Shown here: piece after piece, positions 17,624-24,920 of the stretch | Layout of the letters: every line of letters begins with the position of its first letter | Position numbering within the stretch: position 1 is the first letter of the stretch | Assembly: GCA_019638575.1 (NCBI GenBank) | Contig: JAHBTN010000001.1 | Span: forward strand, 248,001-312,000 | Direction of reading: 5' to 3' | Length of the DNA: 64,000 bases | From: Ferruginibacter sp. | Lineage (GTDB): Bacteria; Bacteroidota; Bacteroidia; Chitinophagales; Chitinophagaceae | The notes under the pieces: model-generated | Seen by the model: only the letters and a program-made list of their open reading frames with translations | Databases searched by the model: none | What the model was told of the DNA's origin: nothing | Position numbers and translations under genes: made by a program

Positions 17624-17636
17624 AAACCTATCTGTT

Positions 17637-18578
17637 ATGAAAAAGATATTTGCTATTTTATTACTTGTTTGCTTTACAGCTTTTTGCCAGGCACAAGACC
17701 CAACTGTTAAAGGATTAAAAGATGAAGCTGCAAAAACAATCAATAAAGACCCTAAAGACACCACCCATAAAACCTGGAAACTGGGAGGGCTTTTCAACCT
17801 CAACATCAACCAGGGCACATTAAGCAACTGGAGTGCCGGCGGCGATAAGTTTTCCTTTTCATTAAATGCATACCTCAATGTTTTTGCATTTTATAAAAAA
17901 AATAAACATTCGTGGGATAACAGTTTAGACCTTGCTTATGGCATTGTAAACACTACCAGCCTTGGCTCACGCAAAGCCAGCGACAGGATTGACTTTTTAT
18001 CAAAATACGGGTATAGCATTGCACCCAAATGGAGCATATCAACCTTATTTAACCTGCGTACCCAGTTCACCAATGGATATGCTTATTCAAAAACCGCAAG
18101 TGGTGCCGATACTTCAAACATAATTTCAAAAACTTTTGCACCTGCTTATTTATTACTTTCACTTGGTGTTGATTATAAACCAACCGATAATTTTTCGGTA
18201 TTTATATCGCCATTAACCGAGCGTTGGGTTATTGTGGGCGATAGTGCCATTGCTCCTTTGTATGGTGTGTTGCCCGGCAAAAAATCTAAAAACGAACTGG
18301 GCGCATTTGTAACGGCAAACTATACTGCAAAGCTGGGCGCTAATTTTGTGTATAAAACAAGGCTCGATCTTTTTTCGAACTACAAACAAAAACCACAGAA
18401 CATTGATGTTTACTGGACCAATGCCTTAACAGCCAAACTAACAAAGTATATTAACTTTTCTTTTAACCTGGATATGATTTATGATGATGACACCAAAAAT
18501 GTAAACCCTGCAAAAGGCCCTGCTCCTCAATGGTTGCAGTTAATGGGTGTTGGCTTTGCTTATAATTTTAAAAATTAA
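17637..18578 (+). CDS. DUF3078 family outer-membrane-type protein, copy 1
   Basis: A 313-residue protein. The start at ATG 17637 is chosen because it gives a clean signal peptide (1-20, ending CQAQ); the longer frame upstream overlaps mscL. The mature part has the family hallmark LFNLNINQGTLSNWSAGG, then alternating strands rich in aromatic residues (YGYSIAPKWSISTLFNLRTQF and similar) and a terminal YDDD motif, suggesting a beta-barrel in the outer membrane. Function unknown. It is about the same length as, and clearly paralogous to, the next gene. Confidence 0.82.
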   Translation: MKKIFAILLLVCFTAFCQAQDPTVKGLKDEAAKTINKDPKDTTHKTWKLGGLFNLNINQGTLSNWSAGGDKFSFSLNAYLNVFAFYKKNKHSWDNSLDLAYGIVNTTSLGSRKASDRIDFLSKYGYSIAPKWSISTLFNLRTQFTNGYAYSKTASGADTSNIISKTFAPAYLLLSLGVDYKPTDNFSVFISPLTERWVIVGDSAIAPLYGVLPGKKSKNELGAFVTANYTAKLGANFVYKTRLDLFSNYKQKPQNIDVYWTNALTAKLTKYINFSFNLDMIYDDDTKNVNPAKGPAPQWLQLMGVGFAYNFKN

Positions 18579-18605
18579 TTGATATCGCATTCTTATACAT
18601 CGGCC

Positions 18606-18634
18606 ATCCGCAGTGCAATACTGCGGATTTTTTT
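18606..18634 (+). terminator. Strong terminator after DUF3078 copy 1
   Basis: ATCCGCAGT (18606-18614) and ACTGCGGAT (18620-18628) form a 9-bp GC-rich stem with loop GCAAT, followed by seven T residues. It separates the two DUF3078 paralogues. Confidence 0.9.
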
Positions 18635-18674
18635 ATTTTCTAAAACTATTAACAAATCACAACTTGTATTTTTT

Positions 18675-18682
18675 TAATTTTG
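18675..18682 (+). promoter_or_regulatory. -7-like element abutting DUF3078 copy 2 start
   Basis: TAATTTTG ends only 4 nt before the ATG at 18687. If used, the transcript would begin at or near the start codon (leaderless). No good -33 TTG is visible, so support is limited. Confidence 0.35.
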
Positions 18683-18686
18683 CCGA

Positions 18687-19586
18687 ATGATAAAACCCTT
18701 ATTGTGTGTAACTGTATTGCTGGCTACAGTAATACAGTTATCGGCACAAGACCTTACCGTAAAAGAGTTTCAGAAAGTGGCCTTTAAGGAGTTAAAACCT
18801 TTGGAAAAAGACGGTTGGAAAAAAAACGGCACTTTTATATTAAATGTTAACCAGGGTGCATTGCGTAACTGGGCAGGAGGCGGTGAGCAAAATACTTTAG
18901 GGTTTACCACATTATTGAATTATAACATTAACCACCGTAAAGGAAAAATTACCTGGACCAATTATATTGATATTGCACTGGGGTTTCAAAATGCAACCAG
19001 TTTTGGACGATTTAGAAAAGTAGATGACCGCATAGACCTTACCAGTAAGTTAGGCCTGCAGTTTTCAAATCAATGGTATGTAGCCTTACTTGCTAATTTT
19101 AATACCCAGGCTTTAGCCGGGTATAGCTACACCGATAGTGGCAGTACCAAGATCTCCAATTTTTTAACCCCCGGTAAAATTTTACTATCGCCGGGTATTG
19201 ATTTCAGGCCCGATAAAAGCTTTTCGCTTTTTGTTTCGCCAATTACAGTTCGTTTTATTATTAAAAATGATACAGATTTTTATGCAATAGATAAATTTGG
19301 AGTTCCTGCAAATCATACCAACTATACCGAACTGGGAGCTTTTGCCACAGCTAAATACACAAAAAAAATTACTCACTGGGCATACTATAATGGCCGACTG
19401 GACCTATTCAGCAATTATAAGCGTAACCCCAAAAACGTAGATGTATATTTTACAAACCTGGTAACTATGAAATTTAATAAATGGTTGGCCACCAATGTAA
19501 GCGTAGATATCGTGTATGATGATGATGTACTGATGAAAACACAGCTAAAAGAAGTGCTGGGCTTAGGTTTAACGCTCAAGCTATAA
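18687..19586 (+). CDS. DUF3078 family outer-membrane-type protein, copy 2
   Basis: A 299-residue paralogue of the preceding gene: signal peptide (1-20, ending SAQ), FILNVNQGALRNWAGGG, DRIDLTSKLGLQ, FRPDKSFSLFVSPITVRF and YDDDV motifs align in order with copy 1. It is probably an outer-membrane beta-barrel of unknown function. A strong terminator lies between the two copies, so they appear separately expressed and perhaps functionally distinct. Confidence 0.82.
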   Translation: MIKPLLCVTVLLATVIQLSAQDLTVKEFQKVAFKELKPLEKDGWKKNGTFILNVNQGALRNWAGGGEQNTLGFTTLLNYNINHRKGKITWTNYIDIALGFQNATSFGRFRKVDDRIDLTSKLGLQFSNQWYVALLANFNTQALAGYSYTDSGSTKISNFLTPGKILLSPGIDFRPDKSFSLFVSPITVRFIIKNDTDFYAIDKFGVPANHTNYTELGAFATAKYTKKITHWAYYNGRLDLFSNYKRNPKNVDVYFTNLVTMKFNKWLATNVSVDIVYDDDVLMKTQLKEVLGLGLTLKL

Positions 19587-19655
19587 AAAAAGTAAAAGTT
19601 TTTCCACATTATTGTTCAGCCGGGTTATTATTACAAAACTCTATCAACTTATTAA

Positions 19656-19663
19656 TACATTTG
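19656..19663 (+). promoter_or_regulatory. -7 element for scpA
   Basis: TACATTTG fits TAnnTTTG, 46 nt before the TTG start of scpA. No clear -33 element. Confidence 0.4.
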
Positions 19664-19709
19664 CTGCTGCTTAATAAAGCGGCATTATTAAAATATTAAA
19701 TTTCAACAG

Positions 19710-20510
19710 TTGAACACAGCATCGTACCAGATAAAGTTAGAGCAGTTTGAAGGGCCATTTGACCTGCTATTGTTTTTTATTGAAAGAGACGAACTGGATA
19801 TTTACAATATCCCCATCACTAAAATAACAAACGATTTTTTAGATTACATACACACTTCAGAAAAACTGAATATTGAATTAAGCAGCGAATTCATCCTTTT
19901 CATTAGCACACTTATGCGTATTAAAGCAAAAATGCTTATCCCCCGCAAAGAGGTTGATGCCGATGGAAATGAAATTGATCCCAGGCAAGAACTTATCAAT
20001 AAAATTCTGGAATATAAAAGATTTAAAGAAGCATCGGCAAAGATGGCCGAACTGGAAGCCGACAGAATGTATATGATGAAGCGTGGCAATCTACAGCAGG
20101 AATTAGCACAAATTGGAGAAGAAGCCGGAGAAGGGACAGAGATACAGACGGTAACGCTCTTTAAATTAATGAAGGCTTTTGAAAGGGTGATTGCCAAATT
20201 GCAGGAACGCAATTTTAAACCTGTGCATACGGTAGTGCAATATAATTATACCATGGAAGAAAGCCGGGAATACATGCTTACTACCTGCAAGGCCCAAAAA
20301 ACGGTTTCGTTTGAAAAGATTTTCGAAATTTGCCAAGACCGCATTCATGCTATCTTTCTTTTCTTATCATTGTTAGAATTGGTACAGCTTAGATACATGA
20401 GCCTGCTTACCGGTGAAGGCAGAAATAATTTTATAGTAGAATGGAACGAAAACCGGGAGGAAGATATACAGGGCCTGCTACCTAATGAAGATATTACTAC
20501 ACTTAATTAA
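19710..20510 (+). CDS. scpA: Segregation and condensation protein A
   Basis: Kleisin subunit that bridges SMC heads in the bacterial condensin. The 266 residues begin with YQIKLEQFEGPFDLLLFFIERDELDIYNIPI, the N-terminal SMC-neck-binding domain, with EFILFISTLMRIKAKMLIPR near 65, a middle acidic linker and a C-terminal winged-helix (about 190-250). The start is TTG at 19710 directly before the conserved motif; no ATG is available upstream in frame. scpB is not adjacent. Confidence 0.92.
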   Translation: MNTASYQIKLEQFEGPFDLLLFFIERDELDIYNIPITKITNDFLDYIHTSEKLNIELSSEFILFISTLMRIKAKMLIPRKEVDADGNEIDPRQELINKILEYKRFKEASAKMAELEADRMYMMKRGNLQQELAQIGEEAGEGTEIQTVTLFKLMKAFERVIAKLQERNFKPVHTVVQYNYTMEESREYMLTTCKAQKTVSFEKIFEICQDRIHAIFLFLSLLELVQLRYMSLLTGEGRNNFIVEWNENREEDIQGLLPNEDITTLN

Positions 20511-20516
20511 TACATA

Positions 20517-20541
20517 CCCCGTTACAACGGGGCTTTTTTTT
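20517..20541 (+). terminator. Terminator after scpA
   Basis: CCCCGT and ACGGGG form a compact stem around TACA, followed by C and eight T residues, 7 nt after the scpA stop. Confidence 0.88.
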
Positions 20542-20576
20542 ACAAGGACTTTTTGTCAGGTAAATGGTTTGGTATC

Positions 20577-20602
20577 ATTTTTGATGTTTAAACATCAAAA
20601 AT
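20577..20602. promoter_or_regulatory. 26-bp perfect palindrome upstream of pirin
   Basis: ATTTTTGATGTTT is followed immediately by its exact complement AAACATCAAAAAT with no spacer. It ends 17 nt before the pirin ATG, in the position of an operator overlapping the transcription start. A dimeric repressor or activator is implied; none is encoded next to it. Confidence 0.6.
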
Positions 20603-20619
20603 TACATAAAATAAAAATT

Positions 20620-21330
20620 ATGAAAACAAAATTGTTTAAAGCTGCCGACCGTGGCAGTGCTGATTATGGATGGTTGAAACCCAATTATTATTTCAGTTTT
20701 GCCCAATACCGTGATGCTGCCAAAACACATTTTGGTTTGTTAAGGGTACTAAATGATGATTTTATTGCAGGTGGTGGTGCATTTGCCACACATCCACACG
20801 ATAATATGGAGATTGTAACCATACCTTTTACAGGCGCTTTAAAACATAAAGACAGCACAGGTGGTGAAGGCGTGATAAAGGCCGGCGATATACAAATAAT
20901 GAGTGCCGGCACAGGTGTGCAACATTCAGAGGCCAATGCATCGGCAACAGAGCCGGTAACACTTTTCCAGGTTTGGGTTTTTCCAAAAGTGAGGAATATT
21001 AAACCCAGGTACCAACAAAAGGCTTTTGATGTTAATGAAAGGGAAAACAAATGGCAAACAGTGGTATCGCCCATTAAAGAAGATAATGCTTTATGGATAA
21101 ACCAGGATGCAAAATTTTCTTTAACAAAACTTAATGCAGGTAAAAAAATTACTTATAAAAATGCATTTGCCAATAACGGAGTTTTTCTTGTAACAATTAA
21201 TGGAGCCGTAACAGTTGATGGACAGGATTTGAAGAAGAGGGATGCAATTGGTATTTCAGAAACAGAAGATTTTACAATAACTGCCCAAGAAGATGCTGAG
21301 TTATTGGCTATTGAAATACCCATGAATTAA
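20620..21330 (+). CDS. Pirin family protein
   Basis: A 236-residue bicupin. The start at ATG 20620 (MKTKLFKAADRG) is chosen over an upstream ATG at 20485 that overlaps scpA. The N-terminal cupin carries GGGAFATHPHDNMEIVTI with the metal-ligand histidines and AGTGVQHSE. The C-terminal cupin is less conserved, as in YhaK-type short pirins. Members bind iron or other metals; some act as quercetin dioxygenases or redox sensors. Exact function unknown. The palindrome just upstream suggests tight transcriptional control. Confidence 0.88.
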   Translation: MKTKLFKAADRGSADYGWLKPNYYFSFAQYRDAAKTHFGLLRVLNDDFIAGGGAFATHPHDNMEIVTIPFTGALKHKDSTGGEGVIKAGDIQIMSAGTGVQHSEANASATEPVTLFQVWVFPKVRNIKPRYQQKAFDVNERENKWQTVVSPIKEDNALWINQDAKFSLTKLNAGKKITYKNAFANNGVFLVTINGAVTVDGQDLKKRDAIGISETEDFTITAQEDAELLAIEIPMN

Positions 21331-21332
21331 TT

Positions 21333-22028
21333 TCAATAGTATATCCATAGTAAGATTGGTTTGGATGATTTATCTATATAAGTTTTTAATTGTTGTAAAA
21401 ATAAAGCAGAAACAGTTGGGCACCCCAAGCTAACACAAATTGGCTGGGGTGCTACTTCATAATCGGGAACACAATCAAATGCATGCAATACAATAAACCT
21501 ATCAAAAGCATTACTATTAGTAATATCAAGGCCATATAACTTATACGCTAATCCAAATTTTCCTTCATAAGCATTGCCAATTTTATATTTTCCTATTGAT
21601 GTACAATTGCTATTTGGGGTATTGGAGAAGATTAGCTCGTTTGCATCGCCTACCGATCCGCTGCCATGCGTTACCAACCCTTCTTTTTCAATAGTATCTG
21701 ATGTTAGGTTATACACAAAAAACCGGTATTTACCCGAAGGCAATCGCATATCAATTAAAAAACAGGTGCTTTTATTGAATTGATGATCTTTTATATAATC
21801 CTTTGCCAGCAAGGCTTTCTGTCGTACCCGTGAAAGTGTTTCTTTGTTATAACCGTTTTTTTCTAAAGTAACAGGTTGTTCAGTTTTTACAAAGCCTGTA
21901 TTAATAGGTTGATGGTAGAAAAAATATCCAAATGATGAAATGGCTATTAAAAGCACAATGGGTACACCGATTATTTTGCTGGCCATGTAATTTTTTATGG
22001 TTTTGATTCTGAACGAACCCGATTCCAT
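21333..22028 (-). CDS. Murein L,D-transpeptidase catalytic-domain family protein
   Basis: A 231-residue protein with one N-terminal membrane helix (about 19-38) and a periplasmic YkuD_2-like domain. It carries FIVLHAFDCVPDY with His182 and CVSLGCPTVS with candidate catalytic Cys203, the His...Ser-x-Gly-Cys pattern of L,D-transpeptidases. It probably remodels or anchors to peptidoglycan. An alternative start is ATG 21986 (MASKIIGVP). It lies 2 bp from the convergent pirin gene and is separated from dxs by a terminator. Confidence 0.78.
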   Translation of the reverse strand: MESGSFRIKTIKNYMASKIIGVPIVLLIAISSFGYFFYHQPINTGFVKTEQPVTLEKNGYNKETLSRVRQKALLAKDYIKDHQFNKSTCFLIDMRLPSGKYRFFVYNLTSDTIEKEGLVTHGSGSVGDANELIFSNTPNSNCTSIGKYKIGNAYEGKFGLAYKLYGLDITNSNAFDRFIVLHAFDCVPDYEVAPQPICVSLGCPTVSALFLQQLKTYIDKSSKPILLWIYY

Positions 22029-22100
22029 AAAAATTTTTTAAACCGTGTTAAAATAAATTCGTTTACATTTTATTTAACACAAAAGCCGAATTTGTTATAC

Positions 22101-22133
22101 AAAAAAACCCGGCCATTATGTATGCCGGGTTTT
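22101..22133 (-). terminator. Terminator after dxs
   Basis: ACCCGGC (22107-22113) pairs with GCCGGGT (22124-22130). On the minus strand the hairpin is followed by seven T residues, and the plus strand also has a short T run, so it may be bidirectional. It lies 19 nt beyond the dxs stop. Confidence 0.85.
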
Positions 22134-22151
22134 AATTGAAAATTTTTTTTA

Positions 22152-24074
22152 TCAATGTACTTTAACTTTCGATTCGGCCATAGTTCTTACTACGTTGGCA
22201 ATACCATTGGCATCAATACCAATTTCATCGTATAATTGTTTAGGGCTGCCGTGTTCTACAAGCCTGTCGGGTATGCCCAAAATCTTTACATCGGCTTTGT
22301 AACCATGTTCATTCATAAATTCAAGTACGGCAGAACCAAATCCGCCAACAATAGTGCCATCTTCTACCGTAATTATCTTTTTATATTTACTAAAAACCTC
22401 GTGCAGCATTTCTTCATCAATAGGTTTTACAAAACGCATATCGTAATGCGCCGGGTTAATGCCTTCGGCTTTTATATCCCTGATAGCGGCTGCGGCAAAA
22501 TTACCTACATGCCCAAATGTTAAGATGGCAATATCTTTTCCATCTTTTAATTTGCGCCCTTTACCAATTTCAATTTCCTGCATTTCTGTTTTCCATTCAG
22601 GCATCACCCCTTCGCCCCTTGGATAACGGATAACAAAAGGCAATTCGGTTTTATCAAGCTGTGCCGTGTACATCAGGTTACGTAACTCGGCTTCGTTCAT
22701 GGGGGCGCTAACAATCATGTTGGGTATGCACCGCATATATGCTATATCATAGCAGCCATGATGAGTGGGGCCGTCTTCACCTACAAGCCCTGCCCTGTCT
22801 AAACAAAATATTACAGGCAGTTTTTGTATAGCCACATCATGTATCACCATATCGTAAGCCCGCTGCATAAACGAAGAATAGATATTGCAGAACACTTTCA
22901 TCCCCTGTGTAGCCATACCTGCACTTAAGGTTACAGCATGCTGTTCGCAAATACCCACATCAAATGCACGGTCGGGCATTTGCTCCATCATAAATTTTAA
23001 AGAAGAGCCGCTTGGCATTGCAGGAGTGATACCAAATATCTTTTTATTTTTTTCTGCCAGTTCAATTATTGTATGGCCAAATACATCCTGGTATTTGGGT
23101 GGCTGTGGAATATCAAATTTTTTCTTTTGTATTTCGCCGGTTACTTTATCAAACAGCCCCGGTGCATGCCATTTGGTTTGGTCTTTTTCTGCCAGGTGAT
23201 ATCCTTTACCTTTTACTGTTTTAATATGCAAAAGTTTAGGCCCGGGTATATCTTTTAAATCTTTTAAAGTATCAACCAGTTTAGTGATATTGTGCCCATC
23301 TATAGGGCCAAAATAACGCAGCTTAAGCGCTTCAAATAAATTACTGCTTTGGCTTACCATTCCTTTTAAACTTGCTTCCAGTTTGCTTGCCATGCCTCTT
23401 GTGAAAGATTTACCAACCGGTAGTTTGCCTAATGCTTTCCAAACATTATCCCTAAGGTCGTTGTAAGTATGTGAAGTGGTAATGTCTGTGAGATATTCTT
23501 TTAATGCGCCCACATTGGGGTCGATGCTCATGCAATTATCATTTAAAATAATAATTACATTGCTTTTTTCGATGCCGGCATGGTTCATAGCTTCAAAAGC
23601 AAGGCCGGCCGTCATGGCGCCATCGCCGATGATGGCAACATGTTGACGGTTGTTTTCGCCTTTATAATGCGATGCCATTGCCATACCGAGTGCTGCAGAT
23701 ATTGAAGTGGATGAATGGCCAACACCAAATGTATCGTATTCACTTTCGCTTCTTTTGGGAAAACCGCTAAGGCCTTTGTATTTACGGTTTGTAGTAAAAT
23801 TATCCCTGCGGCCTGTTAATATTTTATGGCCATAAGCCTGGTGGCCCACATCCCATACCAACTGGTCGTATGGGGTATTAAAAACATAATGCAATGCAAC
23901 ACTTAATTCCACCACGCCAAGGCTGGCGCCAAAATGGCCCCCATACACACTAACCACATCAATAATATACTGACGCAGTTCATCACAAACCTGGTGTAAT
24001 TGTTCCCTGTTTAATTTTTTTAAGTCGTCGGGATTATTAATGTTTTTTAATAATTCGCCAGCTTTTATTTCCAT
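22152..24074 (-). CDS. dxs: 1-deoxy-D-xylulose-5-phosphate synthase
   Basis: Condenses pyruvate and glyceraldehyde 3-phosphate, the first step of the MEP isoprenoid pathway. The 640 residues have the expected order: N-terminal TPP domain with GHSSTSISAALGMA and IIGDGAMTAGLAFEAMNHAG, the central pyrimidine-binding domain with FDVGICEQHAVTLSAGMA and FCLDRAGLVGEDGPTHHG, and a C-terminal transketolase-type domain. Normal length. ispG of the same pathway lies at 46.4-48.3 kb. It may be cotranscribed with the M23 gene and leuS upstream. Confidence 0.97.
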   Translation of the reverse strand: MEIKAGELLKNINNPDDLKKLNREQLHQVCDELRQYIIDVVSVYGGHFGASLGVVELSVALHYVFNTPYDQLVWDVGHQAYGHKILTGRRDNFTTNRKYKGLSGFPKRSESEYDTFGVGHSSTSISAALGMAMASHYKGENNRQHVAIIGDGAMTAGLAFEAMNHAGIEKSNVIIILNDNCMSIDPNVGALKEYLTDITTSHTYNDLRDNVWKALGKLPVGKSFTRGMASKLEASLKGMVSQSSNLFEALKLRYFGPIDGHNITKLVDTLKDLKDIPGPKLLHIKTVKGKGYHLAEKDQTKWHAPGLFDKVTGEIQKKKFDIPQPPKYQDVFGHTIIELAEKNKKIFGITPAMPSGSSLKFMMEQMPDRAFDVGICEQHAVTLSAGMATQGMKVFCNIYSSFMQRAYDMVIHDVAIQKLPVIFCLDRAGLVGEDGPTHHGCYDIAYMRCIPNMIVSAPMNEAELRNLMYTAQLDKTELPFVIRYPRGEGVMPEWKTEMQEIEIGKGRKLKDGKDIAILTFGHVGNFAAAAIRDIKAEGINPAHYDMRFVKPIDEEMLHEVFSKYKKIITVEDGTIVGGFGSAVLEFMNEHGYKADVKILGIPDRLVEHGSPKQLYDEIGIDANGIANVVRTMAESKVKVH

Positions 24075-24170
24075 GTATATTTTTATTTCCTAAGTAAAGT
24101 TACTGTTTTTACAAACCTTTCAGGTTGCTAACACACTATTTTTTACAATGCTGATTCAATAACGGCCTAT

Positions 24171-24863
24171 TTAATGTAAATATTTCATCATATTCAAAAT
24201 CAAATCAGCATCGGGGCAATTAGCCAAATATGTTTCACTTTCAGATAACTTGCAAACACCTGGATAATCACCTTCCTTTAATTGCATATCATGTATAATT
24301 TGAAAATGCAGGTGTGGCGGCCAGTTCCCGTTTTCGGCCGGGGTACCAAAATGCCCAAGCAACTCTCCTCTTGTTACATAAGCGCCTGCAGTTAGTTTAG
24401 ATATGTCGGCCAGGCTTACATGGCCATACAGAGTATAAAAAGCTACTGTTTCTAACTGATGTAAAAGGATTATGGTGGCGCCATAATCGCCAAAATTATT
24501 ATTGTAAGCAAAGCTATGTACCATCCCGCCTAATGGTACATAAACAGGCGTGCCTGCAGCCCCCCATATATCAACACCTAAATGTACAGAACGAGGCTCA
24601 TCACTATCAAACAATTTACTTCGCTTGTACAACTTGCGGTTTTCATTATATCCACCAATACCATATTTGGCATTGTTGTTTTTTAATTGCTTATCAATAT
24701 AAATCGAAAATAAATTGGTATCTGCAATTATTTCCTGGCTCAGTTCTGTATTTGTTTCAGAAAAATTAAGCCTGGTTAATTTTTCTGTAGCCGGATTAAA
24801 TTGTACTACAGGATGAAATTGTGACCTGTTTTTTACCAATGCATTTTCCAGTTCTGTTATCAT
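24171..24863 (-). CDS. M23 family metallopeptidase without signal peptide
   Basis: A 230-residue protein with a LytM-type domain (about 90-195): zinc ligands His94 and Asp98 in HLGVD and His186 in the HLH motif, with active-site His184 and His148 (LYGHVSL). Such enzymes cut peptide bridges of peptidoglycan. No signal peptide or membrane helix is visible, so either export is non-classical or it acts inside on other substrates. It sits between leuS and dxs on one strand (57-bp and 96-bp gaps). Confidence 0.8.
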   Translation of the reverse strand: MITELENALVKNRSQFHPVVQFNPATEKLTRLNFSETNTELSQEIIADTNLFSIYIDKQLKNNNAKYGIGGYNENRKLYKRSKLFDSDEPRSVHLGVDIWGAAGTPVYVPLGGMVHSFAYNNNFGDYGATIILLHQLETVAFYTLYGHVSLADISKLTAGAYVTRGELLGHFGTPAENGNWPPHLHFQIIHDMQLKEGDYPGVCKLSESETYLANCPDADLILNMMKYLH

Positions 24864-24920
24864 AGTTTATATTTTGCCCAACTTAAAAATGGATAAAGTT
24901 GGGTTTGTATAGTTATACTT

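Noticed and set aside
17400-17636. Longer N-terminus of DUF3078 copy 1
   Set aside because: The upstream part overlaps mscL in another frame and crosses a terminator; the ATG at 17637 begins a textbook signal peptide.
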